44,153 nucleotides of DNA from Streptomyces otsuchiensis (GTDB lineage Bacteria > Actinomycetota > Actinomycetes > Streptomycetales > Streptomycetaceae): contig NZ_BHZI01000012.1 of NCBI RefSeq assembly GCF_004305975.1, positions 1 to 44,153 on the forward strand. Reading direction: 5' to 3'. The notes beneath the pieces were generated by a model, which worked only from the letters and a program-made list of their open reading frames with translations, was not told the origin of the DNA and ran no database searches. Of the stretch, positions 25,550 through 34,362 are shown piece by piece; within the stretch, counting starts at the first letter, position 1, and each line of letters starts with the position of its first letter. A program made the translations under genes and the position numbers.

Positions 25550-26676
25550 AGAAGGTGGTGCTCGCGGCCACCGCGGTGGCCGCGAGTCCGCTGCTGTTGA
25601 TCGTTCCGGTGGTCGCCATCTCCGCCGGTTCGGCCGGTGCGAACGTCGCCGCGAACTGCGAGGACAACGCCCCGGGTGTCGATGCTGCGGCGGTGGCCGA
25701 GCAGGTGGAGTCGATCCTGAACGGCGCAGACGGCGAGGGTGCCGAGGTCGGTCCGCTGCTGGATCCGCAGGAGCAGATTCCCAATGCCCGGACGATCCAG
25801 GCGACCGGTGTGGCCATGGGCGTACCGGTGCGCGGGCAGGTCGTCGCGCTGGCGACCGCGATGCAGGAGTCGTCGCTGCGCAACATCGACTATGGCGACC
25901 GGGACTCGGTGGGGTTGTTCCAGCAGCGCCCCAGCCAGGGGTGGGGCACGGTCGAGCAGATCATGGATCCGGTCTACAGCTCGCGGAAGTTCTATGAGGG
26001 TCTGTTGGCGGTGGCGGGCTGGGAGTCGCTGACGGTCACCCAGGCCGCGCAGGCGGTGCAGCGCTCGGCTTACCCGGACGCGTACGCGAAGTGGGAACCG
26101 CTGGCACGGGCGCTACAGGAAGCGATCGCCCCGACCCTCGACGACGAGGACGGCCGGGCCGGCGACGAGGACGCCGATCCGGGAGACCCCCGCACCGGTG
26201 GGTGCGAGCAGGAGGGGGACGGCTCCGGGTACGGCCCGATTCCCGAGGGCACGCTCCCGGAGGGCTACGAGGTCCCCGAGGACGCACCGGGTCCGGTTCA
26301 GGTGGCGATCCGCTGGGCGCTGGGACAGCTCGGGACGCCGTACCAGTGGGGTGGCTCGTGTACGGCCGCGCATGGCGAGGATCCGCTGGGCCGCTGCGAC
26401 TGTTCCTCGTTGATGCGGCAGGCATACAAGGCCGCCGGCATCGACATCAGCCGGACGACCTACACCCAGATCAAGGACGGCAAGTCCGTCGATCTCGATG
26501 ATCTCGAACCGGGCGACCTGGTGTTCAACCGCGGGACGACGGCTCAGCCGGAACACGTGGGGATGGTCATCGGCCACGGTCTGGTGATCAACGCACCGCG
26601 CACCGGAGCGGTGGTCCGGGTCGAGCCGCTGGCCGACTGGAAGCCCCAGATCTTCGCCGCGCGCCGGGTCACCTGA
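25546..26676 (+). CDS. C40 family (NlpC/P60) peptidase with lysozyme-like domain, conjugation cell-wall hydrolase
   Basis: A 376-aa exported protein with an N-terminal signal or anchor helix (VVLAATAVAASPLLLIVPVV). A lytic-transglycosylase-like segment carries the catalytic-type Glu in TAMQESSLRNIDYGDRDSVG (about residue 105-125). After an Asp/Gly linker comes an NlpC/P60 domain with catalytic Cys in GRCDCSSLM (about 280), His in PEHVGMVIGHG and a distal polar residue. This two-enzyme layout is the VirB1-like wall-opening protein of actinobacterial conjugation systems. It heads the operon and is translationally coupled to the 16-codon ORF. Confidence 0.85.
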   Translation: MKKVVLAATAVAASPLLLIVPVVAISAGSAGANVAANCEDNAPGVDAAAVAEQVESILNGADGEGAEVGPLLDPQEQIPNARTIQATGVAMGVPVRGQVVALATAMQESSLRNIDYGDRDSVGLFQQRPSQGWGTVEQIMDPVYSSRKFYEGLLAVAGWESLTVTQAAQAVQRSAYPDAYAKWEPLARALQEAIAPTLDDEDGRAGDEDADPGDPRTGGCEQEGDGSGYGPIPEGTLPEGYEVPEDAPGPVQVAIRWALGQLGTPYQWGGSCTAAHGEDPLGRCDCSSLMRQAYKAAGIDISRTTYTQIKDGKSVDLDDLEPGDLVFNRGTTAQPEHVGMVIGHGLVINAPRTGAVVRVEPLADWKPQIFAARRVT

Positions 26677-26759
26677 CCGTAGCCGCGCCCCTTACCTCTT
26701 CCCCCTCTTCTGCCACCGGCGGGCTTTACCCTGCCCGCACTTCGAACTGGAGTCTTCCG

Positions 26760-27068
26760 TTGACGTTCCTTGAACGCGTGCAGTACCTGGCCTATGACCC
26801 AGGGGTCACGCCGGCCGAGGGCGGTCTGCCCGGCCTCAGCGTGCTGCGCACCGTCATCAACTCGTTGAATCTGTTCGCGATCATCGCCGTGGTCGGCGCC
26901 CTGGCGGTGTCCGCGCTGATCTGGGCCTGGGGCCATCACTCGGGCGGTCACCAGGCGGAGGCCAACGGGAAGAAGGGCACGGTCGTTGCCGCTGCCTGCG
27001 CTCTGCTGTTGGGGGCGGCGAACGGGATCGTGGCGTTCTTCTCCGCCCTCGGAACGCAGGTGCAGTGA
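26760..27068 (+). CDS. DUF6112-like small membrane protein (VirB2-like)
   Basis: A 102-aa protein with TTG start at 26760 and GGAG eight bases upstream. It has two hydrophobic helices (about 33-55 NLFAIIAVVGALAVSALIWAW and 74-95 VVAAACALLLGAANGIVAFF) separated by a short polar loop. Small two-helix proteins at this position in actinobacterial type IV-like clusters are annotated DUF6112 and resemble VirB2 pilins in size and topology. The stop overlaps the next start (TGATG). The pilin role is an inference. Confidence 0.7.
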   Translation: MTFLERVQYLAYDPGVTPAEGGLPGLSVLRTVINSLNLFAIIAVVGALAVSALIWAWGHHSGGHQAEANGKKGTVVAAACALLLGAANGIVAFFSALGTQVQ

Positions 27069-27769
27069 TGAAGAAGCACTATTCGCCTGCCGGCGTGGGC
27101 TCGCCGTCCGTCGCGGTGCGGCGGTCCCTGCTCGGGGGCGCGGTCCTGCTGGTGCTGACCGCCCTGGCCGGGCTCCTGGCCTTCCATACCCGGGACGGGG
27201 CACCGCCGGCCGGCGAAGGAAAGCCGGAAGCGTCCGCGCAGCCCGAACCGCCTGCCCCTTCGGCGTCCGAGGCGCCACCGGAAGACCCGGACCCGGGCGC
27301 GGACGCTCCGGGCAGCGGGGGGCGGTCGCGTTCGGGTGATCCGGTGGAGTTCGCGAAGGCGGCGGCCGTGGCGCTGTGGTCCTACGACACCCGTTCCGCC
27401 TCTCACAAGGAGCACCTGGCCGGGCTGAAGGAGTGGATGACCGGCGAGAGCCGGTACGCGGACTGGGCGTCGGTGAACAAGCAGCTGCCGGACGGCGCGC
27501 TATGGGAGCGGATGGCGGAGAACAAGCAGCGCGCGTCCGCCGAGGCGGCCCAGGGCCGGTTCCCGCAGGCGTTCCTGGATGCGATGGCGAGCGAGCCCGG
27601 GGCGATCACCGAGGCGTATGTCTACGTCGTCACCGTGCACGGCAAGCAGACCCTGGCCTGGACCGGCTCCGGCGCGGGTGCCGAGGCCCGCTCGGTGACC
27701 TTGGCCGTGCAGTGCCGTCCCGATCAGGCGTGTGCGCTGGCCGGCGTGCTGCCGCAGGTGCTGCCGTGA
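27068..27769 (+). CDS. Conjugation protein with single membrane anchor (VirB8-like, inferred)
   Basis: A 233-aa protein; ATG 27068 overlaps the upstream stop (GTG 27065 is an alternative). One transmembrane helix (about 20-40, GGAVLLVLTALAGLLAF) is followed by a long Pro/Glu/Ala/Ser linker (about 45-95). An extracytoplasmic domain of about 130 residues ends with two cysteines (QCRPDQAC). Topology and position suit a VirB8/TcpC-type component with an NTF2-like fold, but no signature motif confirms it. Confidence 0.65.
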   Translation: MKKHYSPAGVGSPSVAVRRSLLGGAVLLVLTALAGLLAFHTRDGAPPAGEGKPEASAQPEPPAPSASEAPPEDPDPGADAPGSGGRSRSGDPVEFAKAAAVALWSYDTRSASHKEHLAGLKEWMTGESRYADWASVNKQLPDGALWERMAENKQRASAEAAQGRFPQAFLDAMASEPGAITEAYVYVVTVHGKQTLAWTGSGAGAEARSVTLAVQCRPDQACALAGVLPQVLP

Positions 27770-27800
27770 CGTCCGCTGAAGCGAAGGAAGGGCGGTAGCC

Positions 27801-29198
27801 ATGCCGGACATCTGCAACATCCCCCTGGTCGACAAAGTCTGCGACGTCGTTGACGCCATCGACTTCGTCACCGATCCGGGCGGCGCCATCACGGATGGCA
27901 TCGGTGCCTGGATCGCCAGGAGCGCCGGTGAACTCGCGGCGAGTGCAGCGGAGTTGGCGGCGCGGGCGGTGGATGCCACCACCCGGGTTGATCTGACCGC
28001 GTCCTGGTTCAAGGACAACTACGAGCTGCTGCTGCCGATCGGCCTCACCTTGACGGTAGCGACGTTCATTCTCCAGCTGGTGCGGGCCGCGTGGCGCAGG
28101 GATGAGCGGGCGCTGGTGCAGGCGGCTTCGGGGACGATGATCGGGGTGCTGTTCGCGTTCAGCGCGATCGCGCTCACCACGGTCGCGCTGACGGTGGTGG
28201 ACGCCCTGTCCGCCGGGCTGTTCCAGGCCGCCAACTCCTCGGTGGACGACGCGATCCGGCGGGTCGTCCAGGTCTCGCAGTACGGGGCGATGTTCGAACT
28301 CGGCTGGCTGGTCCCGACGTTCGTTGCCATCGGCGCCGCGATCGGAGCGTTCTTGTACTGGGCGGTGATGGTGGCCCGCAAGGTCGGCATCCTGATCCTG
28401 GTGAGCCTGGCCGTGTTCGCCGGGGCCGGCGGCGGCTGGGAGGTCGCACGGAAGTGGCGGCGGGGCTGGATCGAGGCGACGGCAACCCTCATTGTCAGCA
28501 AGCTGCTGATGACGATCGTCTTCCTGATCGGCGTCAGCGCTATGGGCAAGTCCGAGCCCGGCGACGGCCTGGCGGCGCTCTCCGATGCGATGGCCGGCAT
28601 CGTCGTGCTCGTTCTGGTGCTGCTCTGCCCGTACATCACCTACAAGTTCGTGCACTGGGCATCGGACGGCGGCGACGGCGGCGATATGCACCGCAGCGGC
28701 GTCGCCGGGCTGGCGGTGGCCGCGGGCGCGGGCAAGACCGCCGGGATGCTCGCGTTCCAGGCACGGGCCGGCGGACGAGCCCCGCAGGGCCCGGCCACCG
28801 TCGCGGGCCAGGGCGCGGGCGGTATCGCCGCCGGGATCAAGCCGAGCAACAGCGGCCCCGCGGCCGGCGCGGCTCCGCAGGAGCCGGCGCAGACGCACTT
28901 CCGCTTCGGCGAGGACCCGAAGGCCACCGGCGACAAGGGCCGGGCGCTGATCCAGCGACCGCCGACCAGCGGTGACCGGGGCCGGCCCCTCATCCGTAGG
29001 CCAGGCCAAGGCGCCGGTGCCGGCGGTGCGGCGACGGCGGAAGGGCCCTCCGGCGGAACTCCCGCCCCACCGCCGCCACCTGCGTCGACCGCTCGGGTTG
29101 CTCCTCCGGCTCCGCGAGACGCCGGGCCGCCACCCCAGGGCGGCAGTAGTCCTGGGCCGTCGTTCGAGCGGCCACCGAACGGCGGCGCGCCAGCCTGA
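27801..29198 (+). CDS. Polytopic conjugation membrane protein (VirB6/TrbL-like)
   Basis: A 465-aa protein with GAAGGAAGGG before ATG 27801. It has an amphipathic N-terminus and then about five to six transmembrane helices between residues 75 and 290 (for example LLLPIGLTLTVATFILQLV, MIGVLFAFSAIALTTVALTV, VGILILVSLAVFAG and IVVLVLVLLCPYITYKFV). The C-terminal 180 residues are a Gly/Pro/Ala-rich disordered cytoplasmic tail. This layout is that of the VirB6/TrbL channel subunit. A hairpin terminator follows, so the downstream genes may have their own promoter. Confidence 0.75.
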   Translation: MPDICNIPLVDKVCDVVDAIDFVTDPGGAITDGIGAWIARSAGELAASAAELAARAVDATTRVDLTASWFKDNYELLLPIGLTLTVATFILQLVRAAWRRDERALVQAASGTMIGVLFAFSAIALTTVALTVVDALSAGLFQAANSSVDDAIRRVVQVSQYGAMFELGWLVPTFVAIGAAIGAFLYWAVMVARKVGILILVSLAVFAGAGGGWEVARKWRRGWIEATATLIVSKLLMTIVFLIGVSAMGKSEPGDGLAALSDAMAGIVVLVLVLLCPYITYKFVHWASDGGDGGDMHRSGVAGLAVAAGAGKTAGMLAFQARAGGRAPQGPATVAGQGAGGIAAGIKPSNSGPAAGAAPQEPAQTHFRFGEDPKATGDKGRALIQRPPTSGDRGRPLIRRPGQGAGAGGAATAEGPSGGTPAPPPPPASTARVAPPAPRDAGPPPQGGSSPGPSFERPPNGGAPA

Positions 29199-29199
29199 C

Positions 29200-29222
29200 C
29201 AGCCCTCAGCCCTCAGCCCTCA
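29200..29222 (+). repeat. Short tandem repeat CAGCCCT
   Basis: Three tandem copies of a 7-bp unit between the VirB6-like stop and the hairpin at 29223. Possible slippage product. Confidence 0.6.
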
Positions 29223-29255
29223 AGGGTGGGCCGGGCAGCCGCCGCGGCCCACCCT
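29223..29255 (+). terminator. Hairpin terminator inside the conjugation cluster
   Basis: A perfect 11-bp stem, AGGGTGGGCCG (29223-29233) with CGGCCCACCCT (29245-29255), and an 11-nt loop without a T-tract. It may attenuate rather than stop transcription, since same-strand conjugation genes continue at 29317. Confidence 0.65.
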
Positions 29256-29316
29256 CCGGGCGCCCTTTCCTTCTCTTCCTCTCCTGCCTTCTTCGTGTTC
29301 CTAGGACGGTTCTGCC

Positions 29317-30780
29317 ATGCATCCCGATGTCTCCGCCGGCCCGGCTCCGGTGAAGTTTCCGACCCGTTCGCGCCGTGGGGTCCTGCTGGGGCTCTCCGCG
29401 CCTCAACTCCTTGTCGTCGCCGTGACCGGGCTGGTGCTGTTCGCGGTGCTGGTCATCTCCGGTGTGCTGGGGGCGCTGATCCTGCTCCCGGTGTGGGCGG
29501 CCGTGGCGGCGGTGGTGTTCCTGCGGTACTGCGGGCGGACGCTGGCGGACTGGACGCCGATCGCCGCCCGGTACACGGTGCGGCGCCTGCACGGTCAGCT
29601 GGTCTGGCTGGCGCGCCCGGCCACCCGGGTGCGGCGCGACGGGTTGCTGCACCTGCCCGGCACCGCCGCCTCGCTGCGGGTGGTCACCTCCCCGAACGGG
29701 CGCCTGGACGCGGTCCACGACCCGCACCGCGAGACCCTCACCGCGGTCGTGCGGGTTTCCAGCCGCGCGTTCGCGCTGCTGGATGCGCCGATGCAGGACG
29801 CGAACGTTGCCGGCTGGGGACGCACGTTGGCGGCCCTGGCCCGCACTGGCCATGTCGCGCGGGTCCAGGTGCTGGAGCGGACCGTCCCTGACTCCGGCGA
29901 TGCGCTGACCCGGCACTGGCACGAGCACGGCCACCCCGACGCCCGCCTCGCCGGACCGGTCTATGCCGACCTCCTGGCAGCCGCCGGACCGGCCGCGGCC
30001 CCGCACGAGGCGTATGTCGCGATCGCGCTCGACATGCGGGCGGCCCGTCGCCTGAGCAACCAGGCTGGCGGCGGACTGACCGGTGCCTTCACCGTCCTGG
30101 CCCAGCTGACGAACACCTTCGACCAGGCCGCCCGCACAAGCGGCCTGACCCCGTCCGGCTGGCTGACCGCTCCGCAGATCGCCGCCGTGGTCCGCAGCGC
30201 GTACGACCCGGCCGCCTCCGCTGCCCTGGAGCGCTGGTCGCCGACCGGCCGTCCGCAGGCGGCACCTGCAGCGGCCGGGCCGGTCGTCCTGGTGGAGAGC
30301 GCCGACCGGATCCGCACCGATACTGCCCACCACGCCGTCTATTGGGTGGAGAACTGGCCGCGCATCGAAGCCTCGCCTGGCTTTCTGCACCAGGTGCTGT
30401 TCACCGCCGGCGTGCGCCGCACCCTCTCCCTCACCTACAGCCCGAAGGGCCTGGAGGCCGCGCTCAAGGACGTCCGCCGCCGCAAGGCCACCGTCGTCGC
30501 CGACGCCGCTGAGCGCCAGCGCAAGGGCCAGGTCGATTCCGAGGAGGACAACGTCGAGTACGCCGACGTCCGTGACCGCGAACGCCAGCTCATCGCCGGC
30601 CACGCCGACATCGGACTCCTCGGCCTGATCACCGTCTCCGCCGACACCGAGGGCGACCTGCGGGCCGCGTGCGCGACGGTGGAGACCGCCGCCGTCGCCG
30701 CCCTGATCGACCTGCGCCCGCTGACCTGGCAGCAGGCCGAAGCCTTCACCGCCGCCGCCCTCCCGCTCGCCCGCAGCTGA
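29317..30780 (+). CDS. SCO6880 family conjugation protein (VirB3/VirB4 N-terminal-like)
   Basis: A 487-aa protein. Two adjacent hydrophobic helices near residues 28-70 (LLVVAVTGLVLFAVLVISGVL and following) give a VirB3/PrgI-like membrane anchor. The rest is a soluble domain of about 400 residues with strand-helix pattern and no Walker motif. In actinobacterial conjugation clusters this SCO6880-type protein precedes a separate VirB4-like ATPase, as here. Together they appear to represent VirB3 plus a split VirB4. The start at ATG 29317 has no strong ribosome-binding site. Confidence 0.8.
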   Translation: MHPDVSAGPAPVKFPTRSRRGVLLGLSAPQLLVVAVTGLVLFAVLVISGVLGALILLPVWAAVAAVVFLRYCGRTLADWTPIAARYTVRRLHGQLVWLARPATRVRRDGLLHLPGTAASLRVVTSPNGRLDAVHDPHRETLTAVVRVSSRAFALLDAPMQDANVAGWGRTLAALARTGHVARVQVLERTVPDSGDALTRHWHEHGHPDARLAGPVYADLLAAAGPAAAPHEAYVAIALDMRAARRLSNQAGGGLTGAFTVLAQLTNTFDQAARTSGLTPSGWLTAPQIAAVVRSAYDPAASAALERWSPTGRPQAAPAAAGPVVLVESADRIRTDTAHHAVYWVENWPRIEASPGFLHQVLFTAGVRRTLSLTYSPKGLEAALKDVRRRKATVVADAAERQRKGQVDSEEDNVEYADVRDRERQLIAGHADIGLLGLITVSADTEGDLRAACATVETAAVAALIDLRPLTWQQAEAFTAAALPLARS

Positions 30781-30830
30781 GACGCGCCCTTCCCGTCCGC
30801 CCGCTGGCCACTACCCGAAGGACCCGCCGC

Positions 30831-31241
30831 ATGCCGTCCGAGCTGCACCACGCCACCGAGGCGCTGGACTTCCACCGGGCCCTGACCGTTCCCGCAGGGC
30901 CGGTGGCCGCCACCCGCACCGAGCTGGACGCCCTCCACGCCCACCTCCTCGCGCTCTACGCCCTCCTGGACGCTCACACCACCGCCCCGGTCGAAGGCGG
31001 CCACCTGCGGGCGAGCCGGGTGCGGATCTGGCAGGCCGCCGACCACCTCCACGCCGCCTACCACGCCGCACCCCACCCCGACGGTCGACCGCCCACCCGC
31101 GAAGCCTGCCGTGCCCGTCTGCCCGAAGGCGCCCCCGAACTCACCATCTGCCAAAGCCACCTGGCCACCGCCGCCCACGTCCGGCGCGACCACACCCCGG
31201 CCGACCTCCACGACCCGTTCACCGGCCTGACCCGCTACTGA
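30831..31241 (+). CDS. DUF6238-like small protein
   Basis: A 136-aa soluble, His/Ala-rich, all-helical protein; ATG 30831 has AAGGA nine bases upstream. It lies between the SCO6880 gene and the VirB4-like ATPase, the place where DUF6238 proteins occur in Streptomyces conjugation clusters. There are no catalytic motifs. The length and helical, HEPN-like spacing (FHRAL ... LYALLDAH ... AADHLHAAYHA) suggest a small adaptor. Function unknown. Confidence 0.65.
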   Translation: MPSELHHATEALDFHRALTVPAGPVAATRTELDALHAHLLALYALLDAHTTAPVEGGHLRASRVRIWQAADHLHAAYHAAPHPDGRPPTREACRARLPEGAPELTICQSHLATAAHVRRDHTPADLHDPFTGLTRY

Positions 31242-31259
31242 CCACCAGGACACCCACTC

Positions 31260-32816
31260 ATGCACACGCCCCGCCGCGCTTCTGCCAGCCCGCTGTTCAC
31301 CCCGCACAAGGCCGACCGCCGCACCGCCCGGGCCACCCGCGACCGGCTGGCCGCCGCCCGCGCCCAGGCCCAGCACGCGAACCGGCCCGCCAGGCGCCGC
31401 GCCGAACACGGCCCTGACCCGGAGCTGGTGCCCACCTACCCGGCCACCGGACGGCCCGGTCCCGCCTCGGCCCGCGGCGGGCGCCTCGATCTGCCCGAGC
31501 ACCGAATGACCACCGCCGTCGCCGCCGGGGCGTACCCGTTCCTGGCCGAGGGCGGCTTGGGCGCACGGGGTATCTATGTCGGCCAGGATGTCCATTCCGA
31601 AGCTGCCTTCTGCTACGACCCGTTCCAGCTCTACGGCCAGCTGGAAGGCTTCACCAACCCCAACGCCGTGATCGCCGGCGTCATCGGTATGGGCAAGTCC
31701 GCCCTCGCCAAGAGCCTCGCCCTGCGGGCGGTGGCGTTCGGCTACAAGATCTATGTGCCGTGTGACCCCAAAGCGGAGTGGACGGTCCTCTCCCAGGCTC
31801 TGGGCGGCCAGACCATCGCGCTCGGCCCGGGACTGCCCGGGCGGTTGAACCCGTTGGACGCACCGACGAAGCCCGCCGGAATCACCGCACGTGACTGGTC
31901 GGCCGAGGTCCGCAAACGCCGCTTGTTGCTGCTGGGCAGCCTAGCCCGCACCGTTCTGGCCCGGGATCTGCTGCCGATGGAACACACCGCGCTCGATGTC
32001 GCCCTCGACGACGCTGTCACGCAAGCAACGGCGGCACACGTCCCCCCGCTGCTGGGCGACGTCGCCGCGGTCCTCGCCTCACCCGCACGCCTCGACGCCG
32101 CCTCCGGAGAACCCGCCGGACGCCTCGGCCAGGCCGCAGAAGACCTCGCCCACGCCCTGCGCCGCCTCGTCCACGGCGACCTGGCCGGACTCTTCGACGC
32201 ACCCTCGACCGTGAGCTTCGACCCCTCGGCCCCGATGCTGACGATCGACCTCTCCCGCCTCGGCAGCGCCGGAGACGACACCGGCCTCGTCCTCGCCATG
32301 ACCTGCGCGAGCGCCTGGATGGAAGCCGCTCTCGCCGACCCCGCAGGCGGCCGACGATGGGTGATCTACGACGAGGCATGGCGCGTGATGCGGCACCTCG
32401 CCCTGCTGGAGCGCATGCAGAGCCAGTGGAAACTCTCCCGCGGCCTCGGCATCGCCAACGTCATGATCATCCACCGGCTGTCCGACCTGCTGTCCGCAGA
32501 TGACGCCGGCTCCCGTGGACGGGCGCTCGCCGAGGGCCTGCTCAGCGACTGCTCCACTCGGATCATCTACCGGCAAGAAGCCGACCAGCTCACCGCGGCC
32601 GGCGCCCTGCTCGGCCTGACAGGCGTGGAAACCCAGGCCGTCTCCGCCCTCACCAAGGGCCGCGGCCTGTGGAAGATCGCCGGCCGCTCCTTCATCTCGC
32701 AGCACCTCCTCCACCCCCTCGAACGCGATCTGTTCGATACGGACTCCCGGATGGGAACAAACCCCCACGAATCTTCCGATAGCACATTTTTCCGGCCGGA
32801 CCAAACCGGCGGTTAG
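31260..32816 (+). CDS. VirB4-like conjugation ATPase
   Basis: A 518-aa P-loop ATPase. Walker A GVIGMGKSALAKS is near residue 140, Walker B WVIYDEAWRVM near 366, and a conserved IHRLSDLL motif near 402, all typical of the VirB4/DUF87 C-terminal motor domain. The N-terminal 80 residues are basic and disordered. It powers substrate handling or assembly of the secretion channel at the inner membrane. It is the last intact gene of the conjugation cluster; the coupling protein normally found soon after is absent. Confidence 0.85.
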   Translation: MHTPRRASASPLFTPHKADRRTARATRDRLAAARAQAQHANRPARRRAEHGPDPELVPTYPATGRPGPASARGGRLDLPEHRMTTAVAAGAYPFLAEGGLGARGIYVGQDVHSEAAFCYDPFQLYGQLEGFTNPNAVIAGVIGMGKSALAKSLALRAVAFGYKIYVPCDPKAEWTVLSQALGGQTIALGPGLPGRLNPLDAPTKPAGITARDWSAEVRKRRLLLLGSLARTVLARDLLPMEHTALDVALDDAVTQATAAHVPPLLGDVAAVLASPARLDAASGEPAGRLGQAAEDLAHALRRLVHGDLAGLFDAPSTVSFDPSAPMLTIDLSRLGSAGDDTGLVLAMTCASAWMEAALADPAGGRRWVIYDEAWRVMRHLALLERMQSQWKLSRGLGIANVMIIHRLSDLLSADDAGSRGRALAEGLLSDCSTRIIYRQEADQLTAAGALLGLTGVETQAVSALTKGRGLWKIAGRSFISQHLLHPLERDLFDTDSRMGTNPHESSDSTFFRPDQTGG

Positions 32817-32873
32817 CGCGGAAACTCCCAGCACTCCATTCCTCTCTTCATTCTTTCGATGAGGCGGTATCTC

Positions 32874-33933
32874 ATGACGGACAGCCCACGCATAGCCGTC
32901 GAGCATCATGACCGCTACGGCGTGACCGCTCAGCTCGCGCACGAGGACCCTGCGGCCGATCGCGCCCTGCGCCAGGCGGGATTCCGGCCGCTGGCCGGGT
33001 CGGGCCAGTACGTCCTCGCCGCCGCGGACCCAGACCAGACCCCACGTGCCCAGCGGGCCGTCCAGTCCCTTCGGGCAGCGAACTTCCAGGTCGACGCCGC
33101 CGAGGCATACGACCTCCCCACCGCGGCTACCGCCACGGGCGTTCACGGCCAGCGCGGAACAGCCGGTGGTCTTCAGCTGGAGCCCGACGTCGTATTCGGC
33201 GCCGATCCCGGCCTCGGAATTGTGGCCGCTGTGGCTGATGACCGGCCCTTCCTCGACGAGGTGCTCCGTTCCCACGGTTTCGCCTACAGCGACCGCCAGG
33301 ACCTCTACCTCCTGCCGACCGGCACCCCGCACAACACCGCGGTCCGCGCGGTATCTGGCGCCAGCCAGGTGCTGCACGACGCACGGCTCGCGGTCCTCGC
33401 CGATCCACGGATCATGGTGCCGCCTTCGGTCCCGGTCCCGGACGGCATGCCGGCTCGCGAGGCCCGGGCCGGCCCAGTCGGTCACGGCGCTGACCGGCGA
33501 GCTGCACGAGGTGCGCCGCGCGACCGATGTCGCTGACCGTCTCGACCAGGTCGTCGATGAACGCCTCGGGGCGGTCGCCGACCTGGAGGAGTTCGTCGGC
33601 AACGCAGTCGCGTGGTCCGAGCGGCTCGGGACGCCGAACGGCCAGGAACTCGCCGGCCGGCTTCGTGCGACCGCCCAGCAGGTCAGCGCTCTTCGCGAGG
33701 AACTCACCGACATCCAGCTCGACTTCGCCGTCACTCTCGACATCACCCCTGCCGACGCTCCGCCGCTGACCGCCCTCCCGCACCCCCGTCAGCGGGACAT
33801 CCGACCGCCCGCACACGAAGCCCGAGCACACGCAGCCCTTCTGACCTCGCCCCACCGCCCGACCGCCCCGGCACCACTGGCAGAAACGCCGTACTCGGCC
33901 CCGGCGGCTACGGCACCGCGCCGCACCCGCTGA
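32874..33933 (+). pseudogene. Frameshifted conjugation-cluster hypothetical gene
   Basis: ATG 32874 (GAGG about ten bases upstream) opens a frame with normal codon bias that runs to about 33465 and then loses it, stopping at 33536. Normal coding (VTALTGELHEVRRATDVADRL...) resumes in the +1 frame and runs to the TGA at 33933. The break is in the GC-rich GAGGCCCGGGCCGGCCC stretch. Joined, it is about 353 aa: two alpha/beta repeats containing 'FGADPGLGIVAAVADD', then a coiled-coil (residues about 205-290) and a Pro-rich tail. The protein is of unknown function. A sequencing error is an alternative to decay. Confidence 0.6.
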
Positions 33934-33982
33934 CCACCCAACACCCCACCGCTTTCCCGCTACCACCGGTAGGAGATCCGCC

Positions 33983-34284
33983 TTGTCCGAAGCACCAGCA
34001 GAGCCGTTCATGACGATCCGGCACGCCATCACCGGCGAGATCACCACCACCGGCTACAACGCCGCCGCCCGGCGGATCCTGCTCCAGGCCGGCTTCGAAG
34101 AGACGCCCGGCTGCGCCTGCCGAGCGACGGAACCCGGTATGGAGCCGACGCACGGGTCTGCCCGGCAGCCAGCGAGCTGCTCGTCGCCGGCCATCCCGTG
34201 CACCTGGACCGAGCCCTCGGTCGGCCGGTGAGCGCCGACGGTACGCCCGGTTGGCCCGGTCGCCGATGCCGGCACAGTCCGTGA
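33983..34284 (+). pseudogene. Second frameshifted small gene
   Basis: TTG 33983 opens with coding-like sequence (EPFMTIRHAITGEITTTGYNAAARRILLQAGFEETPG). After about 34108 coding character moves to another frame (LRLPSDGTRYGADARVC... ASELLVAGHPVHLDRAL), which ends at TGA 34284. The repaired product would be about 100 aa, resembling small 'tRNA-element' hypotheticals with an AGFxxTPG turn and a C-terminal AGHPVHLD. Function unknown. Confidence 0.5.
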
Positions 34285-34362
34285 TCCCGCTCCGAGAGCG
34301 GCCAGCCTCTCCGGCGCCTCGCCAACTCCGCCCGCGCCCGCACCTGTTGAAGGGCCCTCGTT

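Noticed and set aside
29200-29222. The CAGCCCT tandem repeat as part of a CRISPR array
   Set aside because: The units are 7 bp with no spacers; no CRISPR-like repeat-spacer pattern was seen anywhere in the window.
33440-33540. Programmed ribosomal frameshift in the gene at 32874-33933
   Set aside because: I see no slippery heptamer with a downstream structure at the site, and the neighbouring small gene is frameshifted too, so decay or sequencing error is simpler.
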